Origin: an uncultured Streptococcus sp.
GTDB lineage: Bacteria; Bacillota; Bacilli; Lactobacillales; Streptococcaceae
Assembly (NCBI RefSeq): GCF_905372115.1
Contig: NZ_CAJPNR010000037.1
Location: forward strand, 1-20,300
Reading direction: 5' to 3'
DNA: 20,300 nucleotides
How positions within the stretch are numbered: position 1 is the first letter of the stretch; the number at the start of each line of letters is the position of its first letter. The translations under genes were made by a program, and so were the position numbers. The notes beneath the pieces are model-generated. The model saw nothing but the letters and a program-made list of their open reading frames with translations, was not told the DNA's origin and searched no databases. Below, piece after piece: positions 1 to 7,858 of this stretch.

Positions 1-37
1 GTCAGAAAAAATTTAAAAAAAGAAGGTGATAGATTAA

Positions 38-520
38 ATGGATATGGAAAAAATGATTGTTGTAGAAAAAAGTACTAAATGGTGGCTGAAGGTTGCAACG
101 GGTAGTGCTCTAGTAGTCGGACTTCTGGGCGGTTATGGTCTTGCGACAGCTATTCACGGTACAAACAGTCAGCAATCAGCTATTCAACAGCCAGCTACTG
201 TGCCTGGAGCACCGGAGCATGTACAAAATGGTCAGGATGCAGGAAATAGCATGCCTCCGCAACCAGGTCAGAATGGTCAAAACGGCGGACCGGGTAATAG
301 CATGCCGCCGCAGGATGGTGGTTCAGGACAGAACGGTCAAGACCAAGGAATACCGTCTCAAGACGGTCAGCAGTCTGGCAAGGATAAGAGCAAGGATTCT
401 TCTGCTCAACAAAATGACAACGGGAAGAAAAACAAGAAAAAGTCTTCAACGAACACAAGTGAACAATCGGACAAGAACAATAATAAGTCGACAAAAGAAA
501 ATAAAACGTCGCAGTCGTAG
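38..520 (+). CDS. Small membrane-anchored, Gly/Asn/Gln-rich hypothetical protein upstream of ciaRH
   Basis: 160 aa. The start is the first of two nearby ATGs, 7 nt after AAGGTGAT. Residues about 15-39 form one hydrophobic segment after a charged N-terminus, so it is a signal anchor or uncleaved signal; there is no lipobox Cys and no LPxTG. The rest is low complexity: first Gly/Gln/Pro/Asn-rich with two imperfect copies of GNSMPPQ followed by QNGQ-type repeats, then a Lys/Ser/Asn/Asp-rich hydrophilic tail. I recognise no family domain. By position it resembles ciaX, the small secreted-protein gene that precedes ciaRH in S. mutans, but it lacks an obvious Ser-Asp repeat, so homology is not claimed. 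Its own promoter lies outside the window. No terminator is visible before the ciaR promoter, so it may be partly co-transcribed with ciaRH. Disordered, surface-exposed and regulated together with CiaRH is inference. Confidence 0.75.
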   Translation: MDMEKMIVVEKSTKWWLKVATGSALVVGLLGGYGLATAIHGTNSQQSAIQQPATVPGAPEHVQNGQDAGNSMPPQPGQNGQNGGPGNSMPPQDGGSGQNGQDQGIPSQDGQQSGKDKSKDSSAQQNDNGKKNKKKSSTNTSEQSDKNNNKSTKENKTSQS

Positions 521-531
521 GAAAAAACTTA

Positions 532-560
532 CTGATTTTGAACCCAAGTCATGATATAAT
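532..560 (+). promoter_or_regulatory. Predicted extended -10 promoter of ciaRH
   Basis: TATAAT at 555-560 is preceded by TG at 552-553 (extended -10, TGATATAAT). A weak -35 CTGATT lies at 532-537 with 17-nt spacing. No TTTAAG-N5-TTTAAG direct repeat (the CiaR operator known from pneumococcus) is visible here, so autoregulation is not supported by the sequence. Confidence 0.6.
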
Positions 561-570
561 AAGAATAGCA

Positions 571-613
571 AATAAAACAAAAACCAAAAGACATAATCTT
601 GGTAAGTTTTATT
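571..613 (+). other. 5'-UTR stem-loop abutting the ciaR Shine-Dalgarno
   Basis: AATAAAAC (571-578) pairs with GTTTTATT (606-613). Inside it, ACCAAAAGA (583-591) pairs with TCTTGGT (597-603) with one bulged A; the loop is CATAA. The outer stem ends one base before the GGAGG ribosome-binding site (614-618). It has no U-tract, so it is not a terminator; it could affect ciaR translation or mRNA stability. Confidence 0.45.
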
Positions 614-626
614 GGAGGAAAGAAAG

Positions 627-1301
627 ATGATTAAAATTCTATTGGTAGAAGATGACCTTGGACTGTCAAACTCAGTTTTTGATTTTTTGGATGATTTTGC
701 AGATGTAATGCAGGTTTTTGATGGTGAAGAAGGTCTATATGAAGCAGAGAGCGGTGTTTATGACCTTATCTTGCTGGATCTCATGCTTCCTGAAAAGGAT
801 GGTTTTCAAGTGCTGAAAGATCTTCGGGCAAAAGGAGTCACAACCCCTGTTCTCATCATGACAGCTAAGGAAAGCTTGGATGACAAAGGACATGGCTTTG
901 AGCTCGGCGCTGATGACTATCTGACCAAACCTTTCTATTTGGAAGAACTGAAAATGCGGATCCAAGCGCTCTTGAAACGTGCTGGTAAATTCAACGAGAA
1001 TACTCTTTCTTATGGTGATGTGACTGTCAATTTATCTACAAATTCAACCACGAAGGCAGGTAAAGACGTAGAGTTGCTTGGTAAAGAGTTCGACCTCTTG
1101 GTTTATTTCCTGCAAAATCAAAATGTAATCTTGCCTAAGACCCAAATTTTTGACCGTCTGTGGGGCTTTGACAGTGATACCACTGTTTCCGTTGTTGAAG
1201 TGTACGTTTCCAAGATTCGTAAAAAACTGAAAGGAACGGCATTTGCGAAAAACCTACATACTCTTCGTAGTGTCGGCTACATTTTAAAAGATGCTGAATA
1301 A
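627..1301 (+). CDS. ciaR: CiaR, OmpR-family response regulator
   Basis: 224 aa. ATG at 627, 8 nt after GGAGG, is chosen over an upstream in-frame TTG (612) that precedes the RBS. The N-terminal receiver domain (1-118) has the acidic pair in VEDD, phospho-acceptor D51 in LLDLMLPEKDG, and K101 in LTKPF. The C-terminal OmpR/PhoB winged-helix domain (about 125-224) has the typical ELLGKEFDLLVYFL and SVVEVYVSKIRKKL helices. The sequence is very close to what I know of streptococcal CiaR. It is the DNA-binding partner of CiaH. In streptococci CiaRH controls competence, cell-envelope stress and beta-lactam tolerance, largely through HtrA and small csRNAs. It overlaps ciaH by 11 bp, so the pair is translationally coupled. 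Confidence 0.96.
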   Translation: MIKILLVEDDLGLSNSVFDFLDDFADVMQVFDGEEGLYEAESGVYDLILLDLMLPEKDGFQVLKDLRAKGVTTPVLIMTAKESLDDKGHGFELGADDYLTKPFYLEELKMRIQALLKRAGKFNENTLSYGDVTVNLSTNSTTKAGKDVELLGKEFDLLVYFLQNQNVILPKTQIFDRLWGFDSDTTVSVVEVYVSKIRKKLKGTAFAKNLHTLRSVGYILKDAE

Positions 1302-2682
1302 AATCAAGAAGACCTTTTATGCGGATGATTTCTCTTATTTCATTCGCTATTTTGGGCTGTTTACATTAATCTTCTCAGCCATGACCTTGATTATTATTCA
1401 GGTTATGCGCTCCAGCCTTTATACGTCTGTTGATGAAAATCTTAAAAACCTGAGTAATGATCCTAGTTCGGTAGCAGATTTGGCCTATCGGACGACAGGT
1501 CAGCAGTCTGATCCGAGCAATAAGGTCAACACTAAAAGTCCTAAAAGCAGTAAAGAACCAGATGGCGATCCAAACGAAGAGCCTAAGCCTGACAATCTGA
1601 CGACGCCAAATTTCAGTTCTAATACTTTCGCCCTGCTTTTGGATGATAATTATAAAAATATTTCCACCAGCAAGAGCGATGGCTTTCTGGACTTTAATTC
1701 TTTGGACTTTAACAAGTCCTATCTGAATCAAATCAAGGAAATTGTGATTGGCAATAGCTTTGGCCAGACGGAAAGCTATCGGGCTTATCTCTTTGATATC
1801 GACCCTAATAATGAATATCCAGATATCAAGTATGCTGTGGTCATGACTAGCATCAGTCAGCTGGAGCAGACTAGCGGTAAGCATGAGCAACTGATTGCCA
1901 TGGTTATGGTCAGCTTTTGGGGGATTTCCCTGATTGCCAGTATTTATCTGGCTCGGATGAGTGTTAAGCCCCTGCTGGAAAGTATCCAGAAGCAGAAGGC
2001 TTTCGTGGAAAATGCCAGCCATGAGCTGCGGACACCCTTGGCTGTTTTGCAGAGCCGCTTAGAGACGCTCTTTCGTAAGCCTGAAGCTACAATTATGCAG
2101 AGCAGTGAAAATATCGCTTCTAGCTTGGATGAAGTACGGAATATGCGCTTGCTGACGACCAATCTGCTCAACCTGGCCCGTCGTGATGATGGCATCAAGC
2201 CTCAATATGGTGAAGTCGAACCGGAATTTTTTGATACGACCTTTGCTAATTACTGCATTATCGCAAGGGAAAATAAAAAAGCTTTTCATTCAGAAAATAT
2301 GATCAAGAACCCTATTGTGACAGATCAAATTTTCCTCAAGCAGCTGATGACCATCCTATTTGACAATGCTATCAAGTACACAGATGATGACGGCAAAATC
2401 AGTGTTATGGCTGCTTCAACCGATCGTTACCTCATCTTTCGGGTAGCAGATAATGGACCTGGTATCAGCAACGAAGATAAGAAGAAGATTTTTGATCGCT
2501 TTTATCGGGTGGACAAGGCTCGGACCCGTCAGAAAGGTGGCTTTGGTCTGGGACTTTCTCTGGCCAAGCAGATTGTCGATGCTTTCAAGGGCACCATTTA
2601 TGTCAAGGACAACAAACCAAAAGGTACGGTCTTTGAAGTTAAACTGCTATTGAAAGAAACGAAAAAGCGCTCTGTTAAATAA
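1291..2682 (+). CDS. ciaH: CiaH, membrane sensor histidine kinase
   Basis: 463 aa. Start ATG lies inside the end of ciaR (11-bp overlap). TM1 is at about 17-39 and TM2 at about 201-222, bracketing an extracellular sensor of about 160 residues with a Pro/Asp/Lys/Ser-rich low-complexity stretch near 75-105. The HisKA domain carries phospho-acceptor H244 in ASHELRTPLAVLQ. The HATPase domain has the N-box FDNAIKY, G1 DNGPGIS, F-box FYRVDKAR and G2 GGFGLGLSLA. All kinase motifs are intact. It phosphorylates and dephosphorylates CiaR. The Asp/Pro-rich insertion in the sensor is the least conserved-looking part and may reflect the local envelope ligand. It is followed after 15 bp by a ketopantoate-reductase-family gene in the same direction, with no terminator between. 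Confidence 0.96.
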   Translation: MLNKIKKTFYADDFSYFIRYFGLFTLIFSAMTLIIIQVMRSSLYTSVDENLKNLSNDPSSVADLAYRTTGQQSDPSNKVNTKSPKSSKEPDGDPNEEPKPDNLTTPNFSSNTFALLLDDNYKNISTSKSDGFLDFNSLDFNKSYLNQIKEIVIGNSFGQTESYRAYLFDIDPNNEYPDIKYAVVMTSISQLEQTSGKHEQLIAMVMVSFWGISLIASIYLARMSVKPLLESIQKQKAFVENASHELRTPLAVLQSRLETLFRKPEATIMQSSENIASSLDEVRNMRLLTTNLLNLARRDDGIKPQYGEVEPEFFDTTFANYCIIARENKKAFHSENMIKNPIVTDQIFLKQLMTILFDNAIKYTDDDGKISVMAASTDRYLIFRVADNGPGISNEDKKKIFDRFYRVDKARTRQKGGFGLGLSLAKQIVDAFKGTIYVKDNKPKGTVFEVKLLLKETKKRSVK

Positions 2683-2697
2683 CGGGAGAGGCCTAAT

Positions 2698-3636
2698 ATG
2701 AACATTTTGGTTTATGGTGCTGGCATGATTGGTTTGACATACGCTTGGTTACTGTCTAATCAGCATCAAGTTACTGTCTTAGTTAGAGAGCATAAGCTGT
2801 CGACTTTAGAGCAAGGCTTCACACTTTCCATTAAAGATTTAAGGAAAGATGATCAGGTCTATAAAGAACATCATTTTCAACCGCCATTGGTGACGAGCAT
2901 TGCTCAAGACTATGACCTGATTATCTTAACGGTAAATAGTTTGCAACTAGAGCAAGCATTGAATCATTTGGCGGCTATAAAGGAAAAAGCTCATTTACTT
3001 ATTTTACAGAATAACTGGAATATCAACTCCAAGATTCCTTCTTATTTGGATAGAAAGCAGGTGTCGTTAGCTTTTCCTTCTTCTGTTGGAGGAGGGCGAA
3101 AGAGTGATGGTCGGATCCAAGCTATCATTTTCAAAGAAGCTACGTTACTTGATGATGATTCTTACACATCAGAGTTGTCTCCTATCTTCACAGCTAGTGG
3201 GATAGGCATTGATGCTATGCCTAACTTGGCTTCTTGGATGAAGGTTCACTGCCTTCAGGAGGCGGTAATGGCAGGTGCAGTTGCAGAAGCGAGGAGTTTT
3301 GATGCACTCTTGAAAGATAAAAAAGCAATTCGAAAGATGATTTGCGCTTGGCGAGAAGGTTTAGAACTCTGTCAGCGATATGGCATTCCTAAACATCGTT
3401 ATAAACCTACTAAATATCTATCCCTGCCCCTATTTCTCTTGGTTCCAGTAATGAAGTTCATGTTGAGTCAGCCTTTGGTTGCCGAAATGGTCACAAATCA
3501 CATGCATTCAGGCTATGCCGAGTGGGTTGATCAATATTTTGAAATCAAAAGAAGTGCTGAGAAAGAAAGCATTCCCATGCCTCAATGGAATTCGTATAGC
3601 GACTTCATTGAACATTTTTTGAAAAACAATTCTTAG
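2698..3636 (+). CDS. Ketopantoate reductase (ApbA/PanE) family oxidoreductase
   Basis: 312 aa. ATG at 2698 follows GGGAGAGG with good spacing. The N-terminal Rossmann fold begins MNILVYGAGMIG (GxGxxG for NADP(H)), with a following VLVRE strand typical of the family. The C-terminal helical domain contains PNLASWMK, whose Lys (K182) sits where the catalytic Lys of PanE is found. Family members reduce 2-dehydropantoate to pantoate for coenzyme A synthesis, but many streptococcal paralogs are uncharacterised. The Asn residues usually near the catalytic Lys are not clear here, so I call the family and not panE. It probably ends the ciaRH transcript, since a terminator begins at its stop codon. Confidence 0.85.
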   Translation: MNILVYGAGMIGLTYAWLLSNQHQVTVLVREHKLSTLEQGFTLSIKDLRKDDQVYKEHHFQPPLVTSIAQDYDLIILTVNSLQLEQALNHLAAIKEKAHLLILQNNWNINSKIPSYLDRKQVSLAFPSSVGGGRKSDGRIQAIIFKEATLLDDDSYTSELSPIFTASGIGIDAMPNLASWMKVHCLQEAVMAGAVAEARSFDALLKDKKAIRKMICAWREGLELCQRYGIPKHRYKPTKYLSLPLFLLVPVMKFMLSQPLVAEMVTNHMHSGYAEWVDQYFEIKRSAEKESIPMPQWNSYSDFIEHFLKNNS

Positions 3637-3659
3637 CAGGCCTTAATGGCTTGCTTTTT
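3635..3659 (+). terminator. Rho-independent terminator after the ciaRH/PanE-like operon
   Basis: AGCAGGCC (3635-3642), loop TTAAT, GGCTTGCT (3648-3655), then a T-run. It is an 8-bp stem with one G-U pair and overlaps the stop codon. Confidence 0.8.
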
Positions 3660-3714
3660 ATATGCTTTCATTTACTTTTTTAAAAATTTAATATAAGTTT
3701 TGCCTAAAATAGGG

Positions 3715-3720
3715 TATAAT
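3715..3720 (+). promoter_or_regulatory. Predicted -10 box for gloA
   Basis: TATAAT lies 29 nt upstream of the gloA start, downstream of the preceding terminator. No consensus -35 stands at 16-18 nt (best TATAAG at 3692) and there is no TG extension, so only the -10 is convincing. Confidence 0.5.
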
Positions 3721-3748
3721 AATAGAAAAGAAAGAATGAGGTGAAATT

Positions 3749-4135
3749 ATGGCATCAAAAATGTTACATACTTGTTTGCGTGTGGAGAATTTGGAAGCGT
3801 CTATTGCTTTTTATGCAGAGGCTTTTGGTTTTAAGGAGCTTCGTCGCAAGGATTTTCCAGATTATCAGTTTACTATCGTTTATTTAGGTTTGGAAGGGGA
3901 TGATTATGAGCTGGAACTGACCTATAACTATGACCATGGTCCTTATGTGATTGGCGATGGCTTTGCTCATGTGGCACTTAGCACGCCAGACTTGGAAGGT
4001 CTGCACGCTGAGCACAAGGCCAAAGACTATGAAGTGACAGATCCAAAGGGTCTTCCTGGCAACCCGCCTAATTATTATTTTGTAAAAGATCCTGATGGCT
4101 ACAAGGTGGAAGTCATTCGTGAGAAGAGTCTCTAA
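3749..4135 (+). CDS. gloA: Lactoylglutathione lyase / glyoxalase I (VOC superfamily)
   Basis: 128 aa, the normal length for bacterial GlxI. The RBS is GAGGTGA, 7 nt before ATG. Two beta-alpha-beta-beta-beta modules are visible, starting LHTCLRVENLEASIAFY and GFAHVALSTPDLEGL. The four metal ligands of the family are present at the expected spacing: H7, E56 (in ELELTYN), H74 and E121 (in GYKVEVIRE). It isomerises the hemithioacetal of methylglyoxal and a thiol to S-lactoylglutathione, detoxifying methylglyoxal. It has its own predicted promoter. No terminator is evident before pgdA 61 bp downstream, so the two may be partly co-transcribed. Confidence 0.92.
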   Translation: MASKMLHTCLRVENLEASIAFYAEAFGFKELRRKDFPDYQFTIVYLGLEGDDYELELTYNYDHGPYVIGDGFAHVALSTPDLEGLHAEHKAKDYEVTDPKGLPGNPPNYYFVKDPDGYKVEVIREKSL

Positions 4136-4196
4136 CATCTAGCTGCAGTTAATTTTGCAAGATAAATGATGATTTTTATTCATTTAGGACAGGTGT

Positions 4197-5594
4197 ATGA
4201 AAAGACAAAATAACAAGAAACACGGAAAGAAAACACTCATTGTTCTCAGCTTGCTAGGTTTAGCTTTTGTTGCTGCTCTATTTCTGGGTGCTGTAAAAAT
4301 TTACGCTATTTTCCAAGAAAAGGAACTGCAAGAGAAGGTTAGTGTGCTGATTTCTCAAGAAGAGACCTTCCACGCTGAAAAAACTGAAAAGCAGAGCAAG
4401 ATGATTGGCAGTCACTATGTAGAGGCCTTTTATCCTCTGCTGGATGGTCAGGTTATGGCAAGTGTCAAGGAGCAGATGGACGCTGATAGCCAGACGATTA
4501 AGGAGAATCAGAAGAAGGGCGATAAGATTGAGGAATTGACCTTCTACTATGCCGAGGAAAAAGAAACGAGCCTGAAGGATGTTAAAGAAGTACTGGTGCA
4601 TCGCAAGGACTATCATGTCAAAGAGATGAAAATCAGTAAAGGAGAAGAGCGGGAAGTTGCTGACAGCTATCTCGGTCCAGACGGTAGCCCTTTCACTCTG
4701 GATAAGCTTTTTCAGAATCCTGATGCAGCTAAGGAAATCTTCATCAACGAGATATCCAGCCAGCTGACCTTTAGACAGGCCGATGAGGCGGTGCAGACGG
4801 AAATTCTCAATAACCTTAATGGAACGGAGTTGGGTCAGTGGTCCTTCCGTTATGAGTACAGCCATTTTTCTATCAAGTTGAGCAAGGAAGTGCAAGGCTT
4901 AACCAGCATTGATGTTCCTTTGTCTAGCTTTTATGACCAGATCAATGCGGACTATCTGACTGGAGATGACTTGGCAGCTTATCAGAGTTTTGAAGCTAAG
5001 AAGCATGTGAAGATGGTTGCTCTGACCTTTGATGACGGTCCAGATCCTAAGACAACACCGCAGGCTCTGGATATCCTCAAGAAATATGGTGCCAAGGCGA
5101 CCTTCTTTATGGTTGGTCAAAACATTGCTGGTAATGAAGCGATTGTCAAGCGCGTGCACAATGAAGGTCATCAGATTGGGATTCATACATGGGACCATCC
5201 AGTCTTAACCAAACTTCCTCTGGAGACAGCCCAAAAAGAAATCCTTGATACCCAGACCGCTATTAACAATGTCATAGGCATCAAGCCAACGATTACGCGG
5301 CCTCCTTATGGAGCTATTAATGCTACAATTCAAAATTCGGTTGACCAGTCCTTTATCATGTGGAATGTGGACAGCCTAGACTGGAAGACACGCAATACTA
5401 AAGCTATCATGCAAGAGATTGCCAAAACCCAGCCAGGCTCGATTATCCTCATGCATGATATTCACCAGACCAGTATTGACGCTCTGCCAAGTGTCCTCGA
5501 GTATCTGAAGAGTAACGGATATACTTTGGTAACGGTCGATGAGCTGCTGGAAGGTCAGCTGGAGCCCCATCGTATTTATTACGGCAGAGACTAA
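4197..5594 (+). CDS. pgdA: PgdA, peptidoglycan N-acetylglucosamine deacetylase
   Basis: 465 aa, close to the length of pneumococcal PgdA. The RBS is AGGACAGG before ATG 4197. A basic N-terminus is followed by one TM (about 12-33). An extracytoplasmic helical and mixed region (about 40-265) follows, then a NodB-type polysaccharide deacetylase domain (about 268-455). Catalytic motifs are intact: LTFDDGPDP with base and metal Asp at 279/280, HTWDHP with metal His 330 and 334, RPPYG with R368, WNVDSLDW, and ILMHD with H420. It removes acetyl groups from GlcNAc in peptidoglycan at the outer face of the membrane, which protects against lysozyme. It is followed by a bidirectional terminator shared with the convergent helicase gene. 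Confidence 0.93.
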   Translation: MKRQNNKKHGKKTLIVLSLLGLAFVAALFLGAVKIYAIFQEKELQEKVSVLISQEETFHAEKTEKQSKMIGSHYVEAFYPLLDGQVMASVKEQMDADSQTIKENQKKGDKIEELTFYYAEEKETSLKDVKEVLVHRKDYHVKEMKISKGEEREVADSYLGPDGSPFTLDKLFQNPDAAKEIFINEISSQLTFRQADEAVQTEILNNLNGTELGQWSFRYEYSHFSIKLSKEVQGLTSIDVPLSSFYDQINADYLTGDDLAAYQSFEAKKHVKMVALTFDDGPDPKTTPQALDILKKYGAKATFFMVGQNIAGNEAIVKRVHNEGHQIGIHTWDHPVLTKLPLETAQKEILDTQTAINNVIGIKPTITRPPYGAINATIQNSVDQSFIMWNVDSLDWKTRNTKAIMQEIAKTQPGSIILMHDIHQTSIDALPSVLEYLKSNGYTLVTVDELLEGQLEPHRIYYGRD

Positions 5595-5647
5595 TCCAGT
5601 CCTTGGGGTTAGATTTTTTGAAATCGTTGTTGGTAATGAGTAAAAGC

Positions 5648-5684
5648 AAAAAGCTTTGGAAACATGAGATTTCCAAAGCTTTTT
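5648..5684. terminator. Bidirectional terminator between pgdA and the helicase gene
   Basis: A perfect 15-bp inverted repeat: AAAAAGCTTTGGAAA (5648-5662), 7-nt loop, TTTCCAAAGCTTTTT (5670-5684). Flanking A and T runs let it work on both strands. It serves the two convergent genes, ending 4 bp before the helicase stop codon. Confidence 0.9.
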
Positions 5685-5687
5685 AGT

Positions 5688-6779
5688 TTAACTTGTTACA
5701 TAAAGTTCTTGATTTTTTAATACAATTTCTCGGACAGCGGCGTATTTTTTTAATGTCTTCAGCTCTTCTGGATGGCTTATGAGGGTGATAACATAGCCTT
5801 CTTTGCCCATGCGGCCGGTTCGGCCAGAGCGGTGGGTGTAGGTTTCTAAATCGCGCGGAAGTTCATAATTGACAACACATTCTAGCGAATCAATATCAAT
5901 GCCGCGAGCAACCAAGTCAGTGGCTAGCAAGAGAGTAATCTGGTGTTCTTTGAACTTATCTAGAATAACCTTCCGGAACTTAACATTGACATCGCTGGCT
6001 AGAGAAACCGCGTTGGCTTCACGATACTGGAGTTTTTCCTCGGCGCTGCCTAGGTCTGACAGAGCGTTGAAAAAGACCAGTCCACGGAAATCTTCAACAT
6101 TGGATAACTTACGGAGCAAGTCCACCTTATCACGTTTTTCAACTTGCATGTAAAAATGCTGGATGTTGTCTAAAACTTGGTCGTCAATGCTGATTTCTAG
6201 AGTATTTTCAGCAATCTTATCGTGGTCGAACTTAGCGGTGGCGCTCATATATACCAGTTGGTGGTCACGAGGCGCATAGTGGGTGATTTTATCTACAAAG
6301 TGATACTGAGAATCGCTGAGCAGCTGGTCAAATTCGTCCAAAATGATGGTTTCGACATTCATCATCTTGATCTTCTTGAGCTTGGCCAATTCGAAAATTC
6401 GTCCAGGCGTTCCGATGATAATTTCTGGACCTTTCTTAAGGCGCTCAATCTGTCGCTTCTGGCTGGATCCGGAGAGCAGGAGCTGAACTGTCAGTCCTAA
6501 AGGCTCTGCCCAAGTCTTGCAGACCTCAAAGATTTGTCCGGCCAACTCGGTGTTAGGAGCTAAAATCAAGAGCTGTTGGGCTTTTTTAGGTGTCAGCCTG
6601 AGCAGATTGGGAAAGAGATAGGCCAGAGTTTTACCAGTACCAGTCGGACTGATTCCCAGCACCGTATCGCCTGCAGAAATAGGTTCAAACATCTTCTCCT
6701 GAATAGGTGTTAAATCTTCAAAACCTAGCAGAGCCAGCTGATTTTTCCAGCTAGGGGGAAATTGTTCCTTAATCATCAT
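5688..6779 (-). CDS. DEAD-box ATP-dependent RNA helicase (DEFD variant)
   Basis: 363 aa. The start is ATG 6779-6777 (MMIKEQFPP); the frame is open further upstream but that part is antisense-like sequence inside the neighbouring gene. The RBS lies within that gene's last codons (GAGG), and the two overlap by 11 bp. Motifs in order: Q-motif FEDLTPIQEKM, motif I SPTGTGKT, Ia APNTELAG, Ib GTPGR, motif II DEFD instead of DEAD, motif III SAT, then the helicase C domain with ATDLVARGIDI (V) and HRSGRTGRMG (VI). It is short, with no basic C-terminal extension, so it is a minimal two-domain RNA helicase. A role in RNA unwinding, ribosome assembly or RNA decay is known for the family; the exact role here is unknown. 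Confidence 0.92.
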   Translation of the reverse strand: MMIKEQFPPSWKNQLALLGFEDLTPIQEKMFEPISAGDTVLGISPTGTGKTLAYLFPNLLRLTPKKAQQLLILAPNTELAGQIFEVCKTWAEPLGLTVQLLLSGSSQKRQIERLKKGPEIIIGTPGRIFELAKLKKIKMMNVETIILDEFDQLLSDSQYHFVDKITHYAPRDHQLVYMSATAKFDHDKIAENTLEISIDDQVLDNIQHFYMQVEKRDKVDLLRKLSNVEDFRGLVFFNALSDLGSAEEKLQYREANAVSLASDVNVKFRKVILDKFKEHQITLLLATDLVARGIDIDSLECVVNYELPRDLETYTHRSGRTGRMGKEGYVITLISHPEELKTLKKYAAVREIVLKNQELYVTS

Positions 6780-7749
6780 CAACCTCAAATCTAATGCCAG
6801 CGTCCTTGCGCATGGCAAATAAGCTTTCATGAACAGCCGCTGCCGTATCCAACCATTTCTCGTAAGCCGTATCCTGTCCGCCCTTGAGCACTCGTGCGAA
6901 AGCCTGAGCCTCTTCCAGCATGGTGTGGGAAGCACGCTTGATAGGCAGCACCTCTTCTTGACCGTCCAGACTTTGCCAAATAGCAGAGCTGATAAATTCA
7001 ATCCCGTCTAAAGTCAGAGTTCCCTGATCCGTGTAAATCTCTGCAGGCAGATTGCTGTTTATATTTTTACCGGCCTGAATCTGAACTTGAAAATTTGGAT
7101 AGATAAGACAGCCGGCTCCATTTAAATCAATCGTATTGGCTAGCTGCTGGGCGCTGTAGCGAGCGAAGCGCGGATGGCCGAAAAGTCTGATAGCCGCATA
7201 GACTGGATAGACACCCAGATCCATCAAAGCGCCGCCAGAAAACTTAGCTGAGAAAACATTGGGCTGCTCTCCCGCAAGCAGAGCCTGCATTTTTGAAGAA
7301 TACTTGGCATAGGTGAAGTTGGCTCCCAAGACAGTCTTGTCCTTGAGAAAATCACTGATTGTATCAAAGGCCTGCTCATGATAGTTGCGGGCAGCTTCAA
7401 AGAGATAGACTTGATGCTCGTCAGCCAGCTTGGCCAATTCCCGCCATTCTTTGGGACGAGAAACCGCTGGCTTTTCGACAATGACATGTTTACGAGCCAA
7501 AATGGCTACCTTGGCATGCTTGAAATGCAGGCTGTTGGGACTGGCGATATAAACGACATCAATATCAGACGACAAAAAGTCCAGCATTTCAGTAAAAATG
7601 GTCGTATTTTCATAGTTTTGCACAAAGCGCTCAGCAGAAGCCAGAGTCCTAGAGTAGACAGCTGCCAGCTGATAGTCACCTGTTGAGTGAGCAGCATTTA
7701 TGAACTCATGAGAAATAGAACCTGTTCCGATAATTCCAAGTTTGAACAT
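6769..7749 (-). CDS. Gfo/Idh/MocA-family NAD(P)-dependent oxidoreductase
   Basis: 326 aa. The start is ATG 7749-7747 (MFKLGIIGTG), 5 nt after a perfect AAGGAGG; an upstream in-frame ATG lies before this RBS and is rejected. The Rossmann domain has GIIGTGSIS (residues about 4-12) and the family hallmark EKP in VIVEKPAVSRP. The C-terminal alpha/beta domain contains GGALMDLGVYP, which carries the conserved Asp/Gly/Val/Tyr residues of this family. Members oxidise or reduce sugars, inositols or related polyols; the substrate is not predictable from sequence alone. It forms an operon with the downstream helicase (11-bp overlap) and is divergent from udk. Confidence 0.9.
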   Translation of the reverse strand: MFKLGIIGTGSISHEFINAAHSTGDYQLAAVYSRTLASAERFVQNYENTTIFTEMLDFLSSDIDVVYIASPNSLHFKHAKVAILARKHVIVEKPAVSRPKEWRELAKLADEHQVYLFEAARNYHEQAFDTISDFLKDKTVLGANFTYAKYSSKMQALLAGEQPNVFSAKFSGGALMDLGVYPVYAAIRLFGHPRFARYSAQQLANTIDLNGAGCLIYPNFQVQIQAGKNINSNLPAEIYTDQGTLTLDGIEFISSAIWQSLDGQEEVLPIKRASHTMLEEAQAFARVLKGGQDTAYEKWLDTAAAVHESLFAMRKDAGIRFEVDDD

Positions 7750-7804
7750 AAAAACCTCCTTTTTTCTATTTTTAAGCATGTACTTTTTTTATTTTAGCTC
7801 TTTC

Positions 7805-7810
7805 ATTATA
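7805..7810 (-). promoter_or_regulatory. Extended -10 promoter for the oxidoreductase-helicase operon
   Basis: On the minus strand TATAAT (7810-7805) is preceded by TG plus one base (TGTTATAAT), an extended -10 about 55 nt upstream of the start codon. It lies within about 20 bp of the candidate udk promoter on the other strand, so the two may compete for RNA polymerase. Confidence 0.6.
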
Positions 7811-7823
7811 ACATGAATTGCGG

Positions 7824-7829
7824 TAAAAT
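7824..7829 (+). promoter_or_regulatory. Candidate -10 box for udk
   Basis: TAAAAT at 7824-7829, 30 nt before the chosen udk start. The -35 (TTTCAT, 7801-7806, 17-nt spacing) is weak. Placement is plausible but not proven. Confidence 0.4.
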
Positions 7830-7858
7830 AGATAAGATAACAAGAGATGGAGCTTATA

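Noticed and set aside
1375..2022. Long open frame antisense to ciaH
   Set aside because: It is a shadow of the ciaH codon pattern, with no RBS or recognisable protein features.
4166..4187. AAATGA / TCATTT inverted repeat upstream of pgdA
   Set aside because: Only 6 A/T-rich pairs with a 10-nt loop and no T-run after it; likely chance.
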